NCBI GenBank assembly: GCA_031291955.1
Contig: JARLIA010000008.1
Span: 1-38,752 of the forward strand
Reading direction: 5' to 3'
DNA length: 38,752 nt
Source of the DNA: Minisyncoccota bacterium
GTDB taxonomy: Bacteria > Patescibacteriota > Minisyncoccia > Moranbacterales > UBA2206
The notes under the pieces are model-generated. The model saw nothing but the letters and a program-made list of their open reading frames with translations. It was not told the origin of the DNA and ran no database searches. Shown here piece after piece: positions 38,671 to 38,752 of the stretch (positions are counted from its first letter, which is position 1; every line of letters begins with the position of its first letter). The translations under genes were made by a program, and so were the position numbers.

Positions 38671-38752
38671 ATGAAAAAATCATACACTCCAAAGCAAAAA
38701 GCCTCGATTGCTTTGGCAGCCATCAAGGGCGAATCGGTTTCCAAGTTAGCCA
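38671..38752 (+). mobile_element. start of an IS3-type transposase orfA (runs off the window)
   Basis: The frame MKKSYTPKQKASIALAAIKG continuing ESVSKLA matches the start of IS3-family OrfA, a helix-turn-helix protein (consensus K-Y-x-x-x-x-K-x-x-x-A-L-x-A-x-K-G-E-x-x-x-x-L-A). The left end of the IS must lie between about 38640 and 38670, but no inverted repeat can be confirmed without the other end. Confidence 0.7.

Noticed and set aside
1-38752. Alternative genetic code (UGA as Gly)
   Set aside because: UGA ends several intact genes, including alaS and the rarA remnant, and no in-frame UGA occurs within conserved domains.

Overview
The window reads as a chromosomal segment of a Candidate Phyla Radiation (Patescibacteria) bacterium, most like the Parcubacteria/Moranbacteria group. 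The evidence is short intergenic gaps, shortened housekeeping proteins, Lys/Glu-rich tails on ribosomal proteins, tRNA genes without an encoded CCA, and word-like palindromic repeats between and inside genes. UGA is used as a stop (rarA, alaS), so the code is standard and the recoding CPR lineages (Gracilibacteria, Absconditabacteria) are excluded. No 16S gene is present, so a finer placement is inference.

Layout. 1-135: start of an unknown minus-strand gene that appears to have replaced the 5' part of rarA. 135-14587: rarA remnant, a sigma-4/HARE-HTH regulator, a membrane protein plus VirD4/TraG-like ATPase pair, mnmA, two small proteins, alaS, tyrS, speD, a PilM/FtsA-like ATPase and a large membrane-anchored protein. 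14574-19213: one long infA-rpmJ-rpsM-rpsK-rpsD-rpoA-rplQ-rplM-rpsI operon, with a good promoter, a terminator-like hairpin touching the infA start codon, and identical 46-bp repeats on both sides of rpoA. 19224-23144: DUF2892 protein, rpmE (minus), then rpsB-tsf behind a structured leader, a RicT-type PSP1 protein and a TPR protein. 23148-24313: tRNA-Thr(UGU), tRNA-Tyr, tRNA-Thr(GGU), rpmG and tRNA-Trp. Here one tRNA-Thr gene is split around another complete tRNA gene, and tRNA-Thr(GGU) carries a 200-nt group I intron.

24308-36896: a proposed 12.6-kb integrative element at the 3' end of tRNA-Trp, bounded by a 10-bp direct repeat. A large serine recombinase lies at its left end. Its reading frame runs into antisense tRNA-Trp sequence, while a short frame that would complete it differently sits at the opposite end of the element. 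This suggests attP lies inside the recombinase gene. Next to the recombinase is a gene-free stretch of about 1 kb made of consecutive nested hairpins, two of which share repeated flanks. The cargo is a few small minus-strand genes and a tight plus-strand operon: EcoRI-type adenine methyltransferase, DUF262-HNH nuclease, PHP-SMC-like ATPase, Cas4-like/DUF2779 nuclease and an unknown zinc-cysteine protein. It looks like a defence island.

36897-38752: AT-rich sequence with an amidohydrolase, an ATP-grasp-like protein that may be cut short, and the start of an IS3-type transposase running off the window.

All calls come from reading the sequence. No database search or folding program was run.
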